Source of the DNA: CAVYXZ01 sp963772595 | Lineage (GTDB): Bacteria; Chloroflexota; Anaerolineae; Aggregatilineales; Phototrophicaceae | Direction of reading: 5' to 3' | DNA length: 64,000 nt | NCBI GenBank assembly: GCA_963772595.1 | Contig: CAVYXZ010000007.1 | Coordinates: 186,001-250,000, forward strand | Shown: piece by piece, positions 46,294 through 55,923 of the stretch | Layout of the letters: each line of letters opens with the position of its first letter | Position numbering within the stretch: position 1 is the stretch's first letter | The notes under the pieces: model-generated | What the model saw: only the letters and a program-made list of their open reading frames with translations | Told to the model about the DNA's origin: nothing | Database searches by the model: none | Program-made: the position numbers and the translations under genes

Positions 46294-47004
46294 ATGCTAG
46301 TGAGCCAGCCGGACGCGCTACTTCAACTCCAGGACACCGATCTCACAATCCTGCGGGACCGTAAACGTCTGCGGGAAATCGCCGAGACCCTCGCCAATGA
46401 CGAGACGCTTCAGAAAGCACAGGCTGGAGTGGACGCGGGCCAGGCCCGGCTTGCCCCGCTGCGCGCCCGCAGCCGCGACCTCGAACTCGAAATGCAAAGC
46501 AACGAGGAGAAGGCGCGGACTTCTGAACAACAGTTATACAGCGGCGCGGTCAAGAACCCCAAAGAGATGGAAGATCTTCAGCACGAAATCCAGGCGCTCC
46601 AACGGCGGAACAGCGACCTGGAGACGATGCTGCTAGAGACCATGATGGCCGTCGAGGAAGCTGAAGCCCAGCTTGAAGAGGCGCAGGCCGGTCTGGAAGC
46701 GGTGCTGGTCAGCCGGGGTGACGAACATCGTCAGCTGCTGGCGGAAAAAGCATCGCTGGAACAGGACATCGCCGCCACGCAGACACGCCGCGCGCAGGTG
46801 CTGACGGGAATCACGCCGGAGAACGTCGCCCTCTACGACTCGATGCGCAGCCGCAAGCATAACCAACCCATCGCCATCATGGAGGGCAATACGTGCAGTA
46901 TTTGCGGCGTAGCCCAGACTATGGCTATCGAACGCGAGGTGCGCCAGGGCAACACGCTGGTTCATTGCAGCAACTGCGACCGTATCCTGGTGTATAAAGC
47001 ATAG
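46294..47004 (+). CDS. Coiled-coil protein with C4 zinc ribbon (CT398/DUF164-like)
   Basis: About 236 residues. A long antiparallel coiled coil (about residues 10-170) contains the hinge YSGAVKNPKEMEDLQHEI typical of this family, and the end has a zinc ribbon: TCSICGV and VHCSNCDRILV. The open frame begins with TTG at 46273; ATG 46294 or GTG 46300 are more likely. Members are widespread in bacteria and are thought to act in nucleic-acid related processes, but the role is not settled. The STAND NTPase gene follows after 15 bases. Confidence 0.88.
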   Translation: MLVSQPDALLQLQDTDLTILRDRKRLREIAETLANDETLQKAQAGVDAGQARLAPLRARSRDLELEMQSNEEKARTSEQQLYSGAVKNPKEMEDLQHEIQALQRRNSDLETMLLETMMAVEEAEAQLEEAQAGLEAVLVSRGDEHRQLLAEKASLEQDIAATQTRRAQVLTGITPENVALYDSMRSRKHNQPIAIMEGNTCSICGVAQTMAIEREVRQGNTLVHCSNCDRILVYKA

Positions 47005-47019
47005 AGCGGGGAGCCGGAC

Positions 47020-49706
47020 ATGGGATTCGATGTTGAGAATTTCGGCCTTGGGCTGGTCGCAGGTTGGGTCAGCGCCTATATCGTCTACCGGCTGCGGCGG
47101 GAAATCGGCAGCGTGGTCGGTTCGGCCCGCAGTCAGGCCAGCAGCGCCCAGAATTACGCGACTCGCAGCGCGGACAGCCGCTACATTAACGATCTGGTAG
47201 CGCTGGCAAAATCGCGGCACCTGGCCGGGCAGTTTGCCGACCTCACCGATCTGATCGTCGAGCCGCGCTTCCTGGCATCCCCGGAACTGGTCGGCCCGCC
47301 CTCCGATGACGTGATTCCCAGCGTCTTCCGCATTGTGCCGCGAATCTACGATCACCCATATTTGCACGCTCCCTTTAACATCGAAACATTGTCGATGGAC
47401 GATCTCGCTACCGGCGACCGCGCCCTGGCTCTGCTAGGGATGCCCGGCAGCGGGCGCACGACGGCCCTTTTCGCCATCGCCATGCACAGCCTGGGATTGG
47501 TGAAGTTCTCACAGATGGAGGACTTCGTCCAGCGCAACCTGGATGCTGAAGAAGCCGCCCTCACCGACGAGGAGCGCAAGGAGCGCGTCAAGGCCCGCGC
47601 CCGCATCGCCGAACTGGCACGCGAAGAACTCAGCGAGAAGCACGGCATTATCTTCAACTTTGGCGAGGACGCCGAACAGCGCCCGGACATTCTGCACTTC
47701 AACCAGTTGTTCCCGGTCTACGTCCACGTGGGTAACGTGAACGTCACCAGCCGCGAATTCGGCAGCAATATCGACCCCGGCGAACCCCTGGTGCGCGCCG
47801 TCCAGAGTCAGGTCGGCCCGATCACCGCCCGCACCCTGCCCGCCAATCTCTATAAACGGCTGAACTCAGGGCCAGGCGCTGCTGTTGATCGACGGGCTGG
47901 ACGAGCTTTCCGAAGCCGAACAGCGCGAAAAACGTCAGTGGCTGCGGGCCTTGATGGAGACGTATCCCGATAACTTCTTCATTATCACCTCGACCCCGCT
48001 CGGTTACGGGTCACTGTCCGATCTGGAGCTGACGCCGGTCTATCTGCGCCCCTTCGACGACCTGGACATTGAGACTCTCGTGCGGCGCTGGGCCTCCACC
48101 TGGCCGCGCATCGGGGGCACCCGGCGGCGTCCGGCGGACCGGCCCGACGAGGAGACTCTATCGCGGGCACGGATCAACAACCGCGCGCTGTCACCGGTCG
48201 ATCTCAGCCTGAAGCTGTGGACCGTCTTCGCCGACGATGCCGAATATACCGGGCCGGAAGGTTGGCTCTTGGCTTACCTGACACGCCACCTGCCAGACAA
48301 AGAATTGCTCGACGACCTGCTGCCGCAAATGGCAAAAGTCGCGGCGCTGGAATTGGATGAAGGCTTTATCACCCTGGGACGGCTCGAATTTCTGGTCCGC
48401 GAAGGCGAATTAGACTCCGTTGATGTTCCGGAAGAAGAGGTCGAGGAAGAGGAAAGCAAAGGTCGCGGAAACAAGAAGAAAGAAGAAAGCAGCGCCCAGA
48501 GCCGTTTTCTCAATCTGCTGCGCCGCAGCGGCCTGCTGGTCGAATTCCGAGGCGGACGCTACCAGTTCCGCCACCGCTTCATCGCCTCCTATCTTGCCAG
48601 CCTGACTCTGGCGAACGTCGATAGTTCCAACATGGCGGAAAGTGGTGCCCTTCTGGCGCACCTGGATGATCCTGTCTGGTCGCAGGCCGTCGCCTACGCA
48701 GCCATCCATACCCCCTTCGAATCCGCCTTCCGTACCCGCATGTCGGCAGCGCCCGACGTGATGAACAATAAAGTGCTGGAGATGGCCTCCTGGCTGGCCT
48801 ATGCTCCCAGCGATGCCGAGTGGCGCGGTCCGCTGCTCAAATATCTTGGCAATATGCTGGTTGTCCCGAATCAATATCCCCTGCTGCGCGAACGGGCAGC
48901 GGCGGCGATTGTCGAGACGCGCGATAAGAACGCGCTGTTCATCTTCCGGCAGGCGGCCCGCAACCCGAACCCGGAAGTGCGCGCGCTGGCCTCGCTGGGG
49001 ATGGGCGCGGTGGGCGGCGCAAGATGCTATCCGCGACCTCATCCCGCTGCTGGAAGATCAATTCCCTGAAGTCCAGTTGGCCGCCTCGATGGCCCTCAGT
49101 GCCACCGGCAGAGAAGAAGCCCTTCAGGCCCTGGTCGTCAGCCTGACCGAAGGCGAGGAGGCGATTCGGCTGGCGATTGCCGAAAGCCTGGCCCTCAACC
49201 CCAGAGACGGCCACCCGATTCTCTTCGATGCCATCACCCACCGCGACATGATGGTCCGCCGCGCGGCTACCTTCGGCCTGCGCCGGGTCGCTACGCCCTG
49301 GGCCATTGACGCGCTCTTCCGCGCCTATCTCGAAGACGAACAGTGGTACGTCAAATCTGCCGCGCAGCAAGCCTTCTACGAACTCCAGGAAGGCATAGAT
49401 CGCGGGCCGCGCAGGCATCCTAAATTGTGGGAGATCGAATGGATCGCTGACTGGGCCAAACAGCACGGTGACAAGATCCCGGCGGGCGAAGGTGCGTATC
49501 AGGTCCTCGCCAACGCCTTACAGGACGGCGAACCCGAACTGCGGCGCATGTCCGCGCGCGTGGTCGGCCAGCTTGGCGCGGTCACGATGGCGAAGAATCT
49601 CTACACGGCGCTGCGCGACCGGCAGGATGAGGTTCGGGCCGATGCCTACCGTTCGCTGGCGGACCTGGAGATGCTCACCGGCGAGGACTTGCCTTCGCCG
49701 AATTAA
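47020..49706 (+). CDS. Membrane-anchored STAND (NACHT-like) NTPase with HEAT repeats, two frame breaks
   Basis: About 894 residues after repair. One N-terminal membrane helix (LGLVAGWVSAYIVYRL, about 8-23); P-loop LLGMPGSGRTTALFAIA (about 140-156) with Arg-Thr in place of the usual Lys-Thr; a charged insert; Walker B LLLIDGLDEL (about 287-296); a STAND-like helical region; an acidic/Lys-rich linker (about 465-490); then HEAT repeats (VRALASLGMG, VQLAASMALS, VRRAATFGLRR, LRRMSARVVGQL, VRADAYRSLADL) to the end. Breaks at GGG 47869-47871 and GGG 49012-49014 each lose one G on repair. Such proteins act as switch-like sensors, including in immunity; here the trigger and output are unknown. Confidence 0.85.
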
Positions 49707-50514
49707 GGCAGGACTTCGCGGGCAGCGGTACAGGGGATCAACTGATTTGCGTTGGTGTGGAAGATGTACTCGCGTATCGCCCGCCGCCAGCACAATGCGG
49801 TAGCCAGCAATGACCAGCGCGCGATAGTCTTCACCCGGCTGAGGGCAGCCCAGGCTGCTGTCCGGCCAGGCATAAGAACTGACCTCGACCACCTCAATCG
49901 TATGCGTAGAGAGATCAAGCTCGTCCGCCAGCCGCTGCTGAGCCAGCGCGACCAGTTCCGCCGCCGCCGGGTCCATTTCCAGCGTGAGGTCTTCGGTCGT
50001 CCCGGCAAAGCTGCCGACCCCGGCACAGAGCCGCACCGAGGATCCGTGTATCGCTGTGATATTCGTAGCGCGTGCCCTCAGCCTCCAGGACGATGCGGAA
50101 GCCTTCGATTTCAAGCGGCGCGCTGATCGTCGTCTCGGATTCCGCGCAGCCCAGGTCCACCGAAGTCCACTGCGCGGTCTCGAAGCGCAGCACCTGAATG
50201 GCGTCTTCTTCTACGTCGAGCCGCTGGGCCAGATCGGCCAGGGCCTGCTCTAACAGAGGTTGGGCCGAGGCTGGAATCAAAACCGGCCCGCTGGCTGGTG
50301 AGGGCGTCACCAGGTCTTCGGGGCCGGGCAAACCGGCAGGCGTCGACGTCACAGTCGCCGGGACCGGCGTGGCCGAAGCTGTCGGTGGTATCAGAGTCAG
50401 CGTAGGGGCACGGGTCGGTGCTGCCGCCGACGAACAGGCCGCAATCAGCAGGCTGAGCAGCCCGATAGCGGCGCTACGTATCCAGATCACCGGCCAGTTT
50501 ACTCTCCAGAACAT
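49703..50514 (-). CDS. Lipoprotein with two copies of a 70-residue domain, two frame breaks
   Basis: About 270 residues. Lipobox LLIAAC (Cys27), a Thr/Pro linker (about 30-75), then two related domains. Copy one: LADLAQRLDVEEDAIQVLRF, VDLGCAE, EGFRIVLEAEGTRYEYHSD, VRLC. Copy two: LADELDLSTHTIEVVEV, SSLGCPQPG, AGYRIVLAAGDT, IFHTN, IPC. Shared Cys pairs suggest a disulfide in each. Breaks lie at CC 50044-50045 and near 49785. ATG 50514 overlaps the upstream gene by 41 bases; GTG 50490 is an alternative. Its stop overlaps that of the convergent NTPase gene by four bases. Role unknown. Confidence 0.75.
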
Positions 50515-50794
50515 CCGTCGTGATCCCCTCGACGGCGATCACTTTCTCGCGGCCATTGACCCCGGCGACGATTTCGATCTGCTCGGCGTTCACCGCCAGC
50601 GTACTCGCCAGAAATTCCACCAGTTCTTTATTCGCCGCCGGATCCCCCGCCGGGGAGGCTTTCAAGCGAATCCGCAGCGAGCCATCTTCGTTGGTGCCCA
50701 CAATTTCGGTTTGCACGGCGCGCGTCACCACCCGAACGGTAAAGGCCGCCCCGCCTTTGGCGTCGGTAATCTCGAAATCGCGTCTTACTGGCAT
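50474..50794 (-). CDS. DUF167 (YggU-like) family protein
   Basis: 106 residues with the DUF167 fold: FTVRVVTRAVQTEIVGTNEDGSLRIRLKASPAGDPAANKELVEFLAS, in which the family's GxANxEL core appears as DPAANKEL. ATG 50794 with GGTGAGG upstream is preferred to the longer frame from 50860. It lies next to yggT and yggS homologues, as in many bacteria. Molecular role not established. Confidence 0.85.
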   Translation of the reverse strand: MPVRRDFEITDAKGGAAFTVRVVTRAVQTEIVGTNEDGSLRIRLKASPAGDPAANKELVEFLASTLAVNAEQIEIVAGVNGREKVIAVEGITTDVLESKLAGDLDT

Positions 50795-50880
50795 GTTCAA
50801 CCTCACCGTTTCTTCCCCACAACCGGGGAAACGTTGCTGCTTAATGCCGTTATTATACACTAATCCCGAACAGCGCGCGC

Positions 50881-51139
50881 CTAAACCATGCGCACGATAA
50901 GCTGCATCAAGACGGCGATACCCAGGAAGACGACAATCGGGCTGAAATCAACCATGCCGGTCTGTGGCATTGCCCGGCGGACCGGGGCCAATACCGGCTC
51001 AGTCAGGTCATAGAGAATACGCATCAGCGGATTACTGCGGTCAATATCCGGGAACCAGCTCATCAGCACCCGTGCCAGCAAAATGAACTGGTAGACTTGC
51101 AACAGAGAACAACAGCGCTACATTGAAAATGGCATACAT
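50881..51139 (-). CDS. yggT: YggT/YlmG-family small membrane protein, one frame break
   Basis: About 85 residues, two membrane helices: MYAIFNVALL, then (after a frame change near 51105-51112) LLQVYQFILLARVLMSWFPDIDRSNPLMRILYDLTEPVLAPVRR, and IVVFLGIAVLMQLIV. The WFP...NP..R.L...TEP.L.P.R pattern is the YggT signature. In Gram-positives the YlmG homologue belongs to the division-linked ylm cluster, and the neighbours here match. Confidence 0.88.
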
Positions 51140-51149
51140 TGCTTTGTCC

Positions 51150-51888
51150 TCATTGCTTACGTTCGCCAAAGATCGCCCGCCCAACGCGGACGATAGTCGC
51201 ACCTTCTTCGATAGCGACCGGATAATCATCGGTCATGCCCATGCTCGAGCTCCGGCAGGTCGATCTCGCAGGATTCCGCCAGGGCCACGCCGCAGGCGCG
51301 CCAGACTCGGCAAAGACAGGCCGGGCGGCTTCCATATCGTCCACAATCGGGGCCATCGTCATCAGCCCGCGCAGCCGCAGCCCGGGCAGCGCCAGCACCG
51401 CACCGACCGACTGCCACAGATGCCGCTCGCAAGCGCCGTCATTCGTCCGACCAGCCCGCCGCCGGAAAGCCGCTCTTGCTGTCTTCGCCGCTGATGTTGA
51501 TCTCCAGCAGCACGTCCAGGGTCTCGCCGGACTCCGCCACGACATCCGAAAGCTTGCGCGCCAGTTTCAGCCGGTCCACCGAATGCACCACTGAAAACAG
51601 CGGCGGGATCAGCCGGGCCTTACGACTCTGGATGTGCCCGACCATGTGCCAGGTGAGCGACCACCGGCGCAAGGGCCTCCACGTTCAGGAATCTTGCCCT
51701 CAGCTTCCTCTACGCGATTTTCGCCGAAATGTTGCAGCCCGCGCCGCAGCGGCCTGAAGGATCGTCTCGGCAGGATTGGGTCTTGCTGACTGCCAGCAGC
51801 AGTCACCTCGGATGGGTCGCGCCCGGCTGCGTTCGCAGGCCGCTGCGATCTGCGCCTGCACCCGAGCGATATTGTCTGCAATTGTCAT
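51150..51888 (-). pseudogene. yggS: YggS/YlmE PLP-homeostasis protein, several frame breaks
   Basis: Family landmarks appear in order across frames: MTIADNIARVQAQIAAAC, AETILQAAAA, LQHFGENRVEEAEGKIPE, LTWHMVGHIQSRKARLI, FSVVHSVDRLKLARKLS, VLLEINISGEDSKSGF, GLMTMAPI, and the end GMTDDYPVAIEEGATIVRVGRAIFGER. These cover the whole barrel fold of the pyridoxal-phosphate-binding YggS protein, except that some blocks are garbled by at least four frame changes. The Lys expected near residue 36 falls in a garbled part. The start overlaps the pgeF stop (ATGA). Confidence 0.85.
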
Positions 51889-52677
51889 AACACCATCACC
51901 GCCCCAAAGCGCCCGGTTTTGCCTTTTTCGGCCCGGTGCGAAAAGAATTCATCCGTGTGCGAAGCCGTGCTATATGCCCGCCACTTCGATCTGATGCAGA
52001 CCCGCGCGCTCCAGATCCAGCCGGTTGGCCGCCCACAAATCCAGATAGGCTGTGCCATCGGCAGGGTCCCGCCGCATCAGGCCGTCCACGCTGCCAAAAT
52101 GCGCACGCACCGCCTCGACCACTTCTTCGCCGACCTGATAATGTTCCGGCCCAATCGCCGGGCCAATGCCGGCCTGAATATCTGCCGGATCGCAGCCGTA
52201 AGCCTCGATCATGGTGCGCACCGTATTGGACGCCACGCCCTGCACCGTTCCACGCCAGCCCGCGTGCGCCATCGCAATCACCTGCCGCTTCGGGTCATAA
52301 AACAGCAGCGGCGTGCAGTCGGCAAAGCGCATCGACAGCGGCGTGTTCGGGCGATCCGTCACCATCGCGTCGGCCAGGGCCAACCAGCGACGCCCACGTA
52401 CCGGCCCATCGACCAGCAGCACATCGGCGCTGTGAACCTGCCAGACGGTGCAGGCCCTTGTTTCGTCAATGCCCAGTGCTTCATACATTAACTCGTGGTT
52501 CCGGCGCACAGCACGCGGATCATCGCCCACATTGCCACCGAGATTCAGGCCCTGCCAGGGCGCAGCGCTCTCGCCGCCCAGGCGCGTAAAAATGCCATGC
52601 CGCAGTTCCGGCCAGGCCTCAAACTGGTAATGAACCAGCCGCTCACCTTGCACTCTTCGCACGTTAACAGCCCTCAA
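51885..52677 (-). CDS. pgeF: PgeF/YlmD-type purine nucleosidase/laccase-domain protein, one frame break
   Basis: About 263 residues after repair. Seen: HGIFTRLGGES, VWQVHSADVLLVDG, RFADCTPLLFYDPKRQVIAMAHAGWRGTVQGV, AGIGPAIGPEHYQVGEEV, and after a frame change near 51975 the end CTASHTDEFFSHRAEKGKTGRFGAVMVL. The zinc-site residues (His in HSAD, Cys in ADC, His in HAGWRGT) are kept. Family members split or phosphorolyse purine nucleosides, and some edit peptidoglycan precursors. The frame begins with TTG 52677; downstream GTG codons are possible starts. The yggS ATG overlaps its stop. Confidence 0.88.
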
Positions 52678-52739
52678 AATGCCACGCTACCAGTATAAAC
52701 GCGACTGTCCCGCTTTTCCCATAGCAAACCTCAGCGTTC

Positions 52740-52769
52740 TTGCAGCTAAGGCAAAAATAGGGGTATACT
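52740..52769 (+). promoter_or_regulatory. Sigma-A promoter for the regulator-kinase-tad unit
   Basis: TTGCAG (52740-52745), 18 bases, TATACT (52764-52769). It is followed by a leader of about 100 bases with AAAGGAG near 52830 and an 8-codon frame (GTG 52854 to TGA 52880) whose stop overlaps the regulator ATG. Confidence 0.55.
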
Positions 52770-52876
52770 GCTATGAAGCTTCACACCGCTCACAGACAGC
52801 GCGAAGGCAGGCGTGAAGACCACTAACGAAAGGAGCGGGGCGCGGGCACAAGCGTGTTAGGCGCACGACACAATTT

Positions 52877-53617
52877 ATGAACATGCGCGATGAGCGGTTC
52901 AATCGAAATATCTCCGTGCTGATTGTCGATGACCACCCGCTGTTTCGGGATGGCCTGACCAAGGCAATCGAACTCGAAGATGATATTACTGTCGTGGGTC
53001 AATGCGACGACGGCCCTCAAGCGCTGGAAGCAGCCCAGAAACTCGACCCGGATGTCGTGCTGTTGGACATTAACCTGCCCAAGATGAACGGCCTCCAGGT
53101 GACGCGCCAGTTGAAGAGCGAACGCGCCGACATCGCCGTCGTTGTGCTGACGGCTTACCACGATACCGAGCAGGTGCTGCACGCCATGCGTACCGGCGCA
53201 TCTGCTTACTGCCCGAAGGACATCACCCCGGATGAAATCGTCGAGATTATCCGCGATGCTGCTGCCGGGTACTACGTTGTCAACGACGAACGCCTTGACG
53301 AACGCGACATTAAATCCTGGATCAGCAGTCATGTCGAGGCGGCTAGCGGCCCCTATGCGCTGGATCCAGAAGACCATTACGTCCCCCTCAGCCCGCGCGA
53401 AATGGAAATTTTGCAGTACGTCGTGCGGGGTCTGAGCAATAAGGAGATCGCCTCCGCCTTACGCATCAGCCACCAGACCGTTAAGAATCACATGACCTCG
53501 ATCCTCAAGAAACTGAATGTGCAGGACCGGACTCAGGCAGCCGTGACCGCCCTGCGCTACGGCTGGGTCCGTATCCAGGATACAGACTCGAACAGCTATT
53601 CAGAAGACAGAGCGTGA
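52877..53617 (+). CDS. NarL/FixJ-type response regulator
   Basis: 246 residues. Receiver: VLIVDDHPLF, phosphoacceptor in VVLLDINLPKMNG, VVLTAYHD and Lys in YCPKDITPDE. LuxR-type helix-turn-helix near residues 172-230: LSPREMEILQYVVRGLSNKEIASALRIS with VKNHMTSILKKLNV. The ATG has no good Shine-Dalgarno. Its end overlaps the kinase GTG by four bases, and the tad motor genes follow, so control of pilus expression is the natural hypothesis. Confidence 0.92.
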   Translation: MNMRDERFNRNISVLIVDDHPLFRDGLTKAIELEDDITVVGQCDDGPQALEAAQKLDPDVVLLDINLPKMNGLQVTRQLKSERADIAVVVLTAYHDTEQVLHAMRTGASAYCPKDITPDEIVEIIRDAAAGYYVVNDERLDERDIKSWISSHVEAASGPYALDPEDHYVPLSPREMEILQYVVRGLSNKEIASALRISHQTVKNHMTSILKKLNVQDRTQAAVTALRYGWVRIQDTDSNSYSEDRA

Positions 53618-54702
53618 GTATGGCAGACGCAGACGATCCGCAAGGTCAGATTATTGAAACAATTACGGAAGAGATGCAGCGCATCCAGGTCTCGTTAAAC
53701 GAGATCAAAGGCTCGATTGACCAGACTCAGATGGTCGTCAACCGCGAACAGCAGCGCAACAGCGATCTCGCTACTGAACTGCGCACCGTGCAGGATAACA
53801 TTGATACCATCCCGCGCAGCGACATTCGGACCAAGTATGACGAAGCGATGGAAGCGCGCTTTAAGCTCAGCACCATGCGCGGCCAACTGGAGAAATTCCA
53901 GACCAGTCGTGAACTGTTGGAGAAGCAGCAGAGCCTGCTGGCTCAACTGCTGAGCAAAATCCAGGGCGTCGATATTCTCCCGGGTACTGAGCCGGGTGGG
54001 TCAGGCAATGGATCGACCAACGGCGGAGGGTTTAACATCACGCGCATTATCCAGGCCCAGGAAGAAGAACGCCAGCGGCTGGCGCGGCAGATGCATGACG
54101 GCCCAGCGCAGTCGCTGACCAACTTCATCCTCCAGGCGGAAATCTGCCAGCGGCTCTTTGACCGCAACCCGGATAAAGCCGCCGAAGAACTCGATAACCT
54201 GAAAAGCAGCGCCAGCGTGACCTTCCAGAAGGTGCGCGATTTCATTTTCGACCTGCGCCCCATGATGTTGGACGACCTGGGCGTCGTGCCTACCGTGCGC
54301 CGTTACACCGAATCCTTCCAGGAAAAGAATGAGATCGAGACCACGCTGGACCTGCTGGGGGATGACCTGCGGCTGGAAAACTCGCGCGAAGTGCTGGTCT
54401 TCCGCGCCATTCAGGAACTGATGGTTCAGGCACGCGAATATGCCGCGCCCACCAAGCTGCACATCCAGCTTGAGATGACACCGGAGCGTGTGCGCGTGGT
54501 GGTCGAAGACGATGGACGCGGATTCGATGCCGAAGCCGCCCTGGCCGGAAACCAGGAGTACCAGCAGCCGGACCCACGCGCTCAGAGCGTGTTAACTCTT
54601 AAAGAAAAGTTCGAATTGGCAGGCGGTTCAGTCGCCGTCAGCAGCAGCGAAACCGAAGGGACAACAGTTCGCCTTGAGCTGCCGGTGAATCAGGACTTTT
54701 AG
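53614..54702 (+). CDS. DegS-like soluble histidine kinase with altered ATP-binding motifs
   Basis: 362 residues, no membrane segment. Residues about 10-120 are coiled coil, as in DegS. The HisKA_3 dimerisation helix has ERQRLARQMHDGPAQSL with phospho-acceptor His161, and the X region VRDFIFDLRPMMLDDLG. The ATPase domain is unusual: the N-box reads QELMVQAREYAAP with Gln where Asn is expected; G1 (VVEDDGRGFD) is intact; and the G2 glycines are missing (SVLTLKEKFELAGG). Kinase activity may be weak or lost. It is coupled to the regulator gene (GTGA) and followed by cpaB after 117 bases. Confidence 0.88.
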   Translation: MSMADADDPQGQIIETITEEMQRIQVSLNEIKGSIDQTQMVVNREQQRNSDLATELRTVQDNIDTIPRSDIRTKYDEAMEARFKLSTMRGQLEKFQTSRELLEKQQSLLAQLLSKIQGVDILPGTEPGGSGNGSTNGGGFNITRIIQAQEEERQRLARQMHDGPAQSLTNFILQAEICQRLFDRNPDKAAEELDNLKSSASVTFQKVRDFIFDLRPMMLDDLGVVPTVRRYTESFQEKNEIETTLDLLGDDLRLENSREVLVFRAIQELMVQAREYAAPTKLHIQLEMTPERVRVVVEDDGRGFDAEAALAGNQEYQQPDPRAQSVLTLKEKFELAGGSVAVSSSETEGTTVRLELPVNQDF

Positions 54703-54819
54703 GAGTTTGCCTAACGATCCAATTGCACTACACTTAAAGAGTTACTTGTCCAACGGCGTCCGCTAGCGAGACTGCGAATGGGCTGGTGAGACGACTACAA
54801 CCCTTAAGGGGAGGGCTTC
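54703..54819 (+). other. Intergenic leader before cpaB
   Basis: 117 bases between the kinase stop and cpaB ATG. It ends in AAGGGGAGGG, a strong ribosome binding site. I looked for a c-di-GMP riboswitch (common near pilus genes) and saw no match to the conserved core, and no clear promoter. Confidence 0.4.
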
Positions 54820-55905
54820 ATGCAAGGTCGAATCTTAATTGTCATAGCATTTATAATCATCCTGGCCGCAGTCGTGATTGTGGTGCTTGTGATTCCTCAG
54901 CAGAATCAGCAGCAGGCCGTGACATCAACTCCTGGTGTTGTGGTGACACAGGGGCCAACCCAGGCACCCGAACCGAAGACTCCCGTCGTCGTCGCCGTTC
55001 AAGAACTGCCACGCGGCTGGCGCATCACGGAAGACGCGGTGGATGTGCGCCAGTGGCCGCAGAGCGCTGCACCTTTTAATGGTCTGACCGACATCAATGA
55101 TGCTATTGGCAAAATTGCCCGTACCCGCATCTTCGTCGAGGAACCCATCCTCACCAGTATGGTGACGGATGACTTCACCAGCCTGGCCGAGGTCGGGAGC
55201 GATGCAGCCGCAGTGCTGCCACCCGGTATGCTGGCGGTCTCTATCCCCATCAACCGTCTGACCAGCGTCAGCTATGCTATTCAGGATGGCGACCGCGTGG
55301 ACGTGATCCTGTCGATGCTGTTCGTGGATGTGGATGATATTTTCCAGACGATTGAGCCGAACTTCATCTCGCTCTTCCAGCTTAATGACAGCGGCATCAC
55401 CATCGCCGATACGCTCCAGGGCCGCCCGGACAGCACGACGCTTGGCCCGGCCATCATCGGCCCATCGGAACGGCAGCGGCCTCGCCTGCTCACCCAGCGC
55501 ACCGTGCAGAACGCCCTGGTCGTCCATGTCGGCGACTTCCCTGCCGATGGTCGTTTCCTGGGTGTCCCACCGACGCCGGTTCCGGCTCCCTCTGAAGATC
55601 AGGCCAATGACCAGGGAACGCCGGTCCCCTCGCCAACACCGAATCTGCCCACCGTCGTCACGCTCGGCGTTCAGTTCCAGGACGCAGCAGTGCTGGTCTG
55701 GGCAATCGAAGCCAAGCTGCCGATGACATTGGCCTTGCGCCCGGCAACTGACAATACGATTGACTCGACTCAGGCCGTGACACTCGATTACATCATGTCC
55801 GCCTTCCAGATCAACCCGCCCGGCAAACGGCAGTACACGATTGAGCCAGCGCTGCGCAGCATTCGCCAGATCCTGGATGAGTCCGAATTAACATTGCCCA
55901 ATTAG
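54820..55905 (+). CDS. cpaB: CpaB/RcpC-family Flp pilus assembly protein
   Basis: 361 residues. One N-terminal membrane helix (about 3-25), a Thr/Pro linker, then a SAF-like domain (VVVAVQELPRGWRITEDAVDVRQWP) and the RcpC/CpaB part (PPGMLAVSIPINRLTSVSYAIQDGDRVDVILSM). It contains a Pro-rich insertion (about 250-285). CpaB proteins sit outside the membrane and support the pilus channel. It is the first gene of the motor cluster; the next begins 18 bases later. Confidence 0.88.
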   Translation: MQGRILIVIAFIIILAAVVIVVLVIPQQNQQQAVTSTPGVVVTQGPTQAPEPKTPVVVAVQELPRGWRITEDAVDVRQWPQSAAPFNGLTDINDAIGKIARTRIFVEEPILTSMVTDDFTSLAEVGSDAAAVLPPGMLAVSIPINRLTSVSYAIQDGDRVDVILSMLFVDVDDIFQTIEPNFISLFQLNDSGITIADTLQGRPDSTTLGPAIIGPSERQRPRLLTQRTVQNALVVHVGDFPADGRFLGVPPTPVPAPSEDQANDQGTPVPSPTPNLPTVVTLGVQFQDAAVLVWAIEAKLPMTLALRPATDNTIDSTQAVTLDYIMSAFQINPPGKRQYTIEPALRSIRQILDESELTLPN

Positions 55906-55923
55906 TTTGCTAGGAATGTCATC

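Noticed and set aside
54703..54819. Riboswitch upstream of cpaB
   Set aside because: No match to the conserved core of c-di-GMP classes could be seen by eye; only a ribosome binding site is supported.
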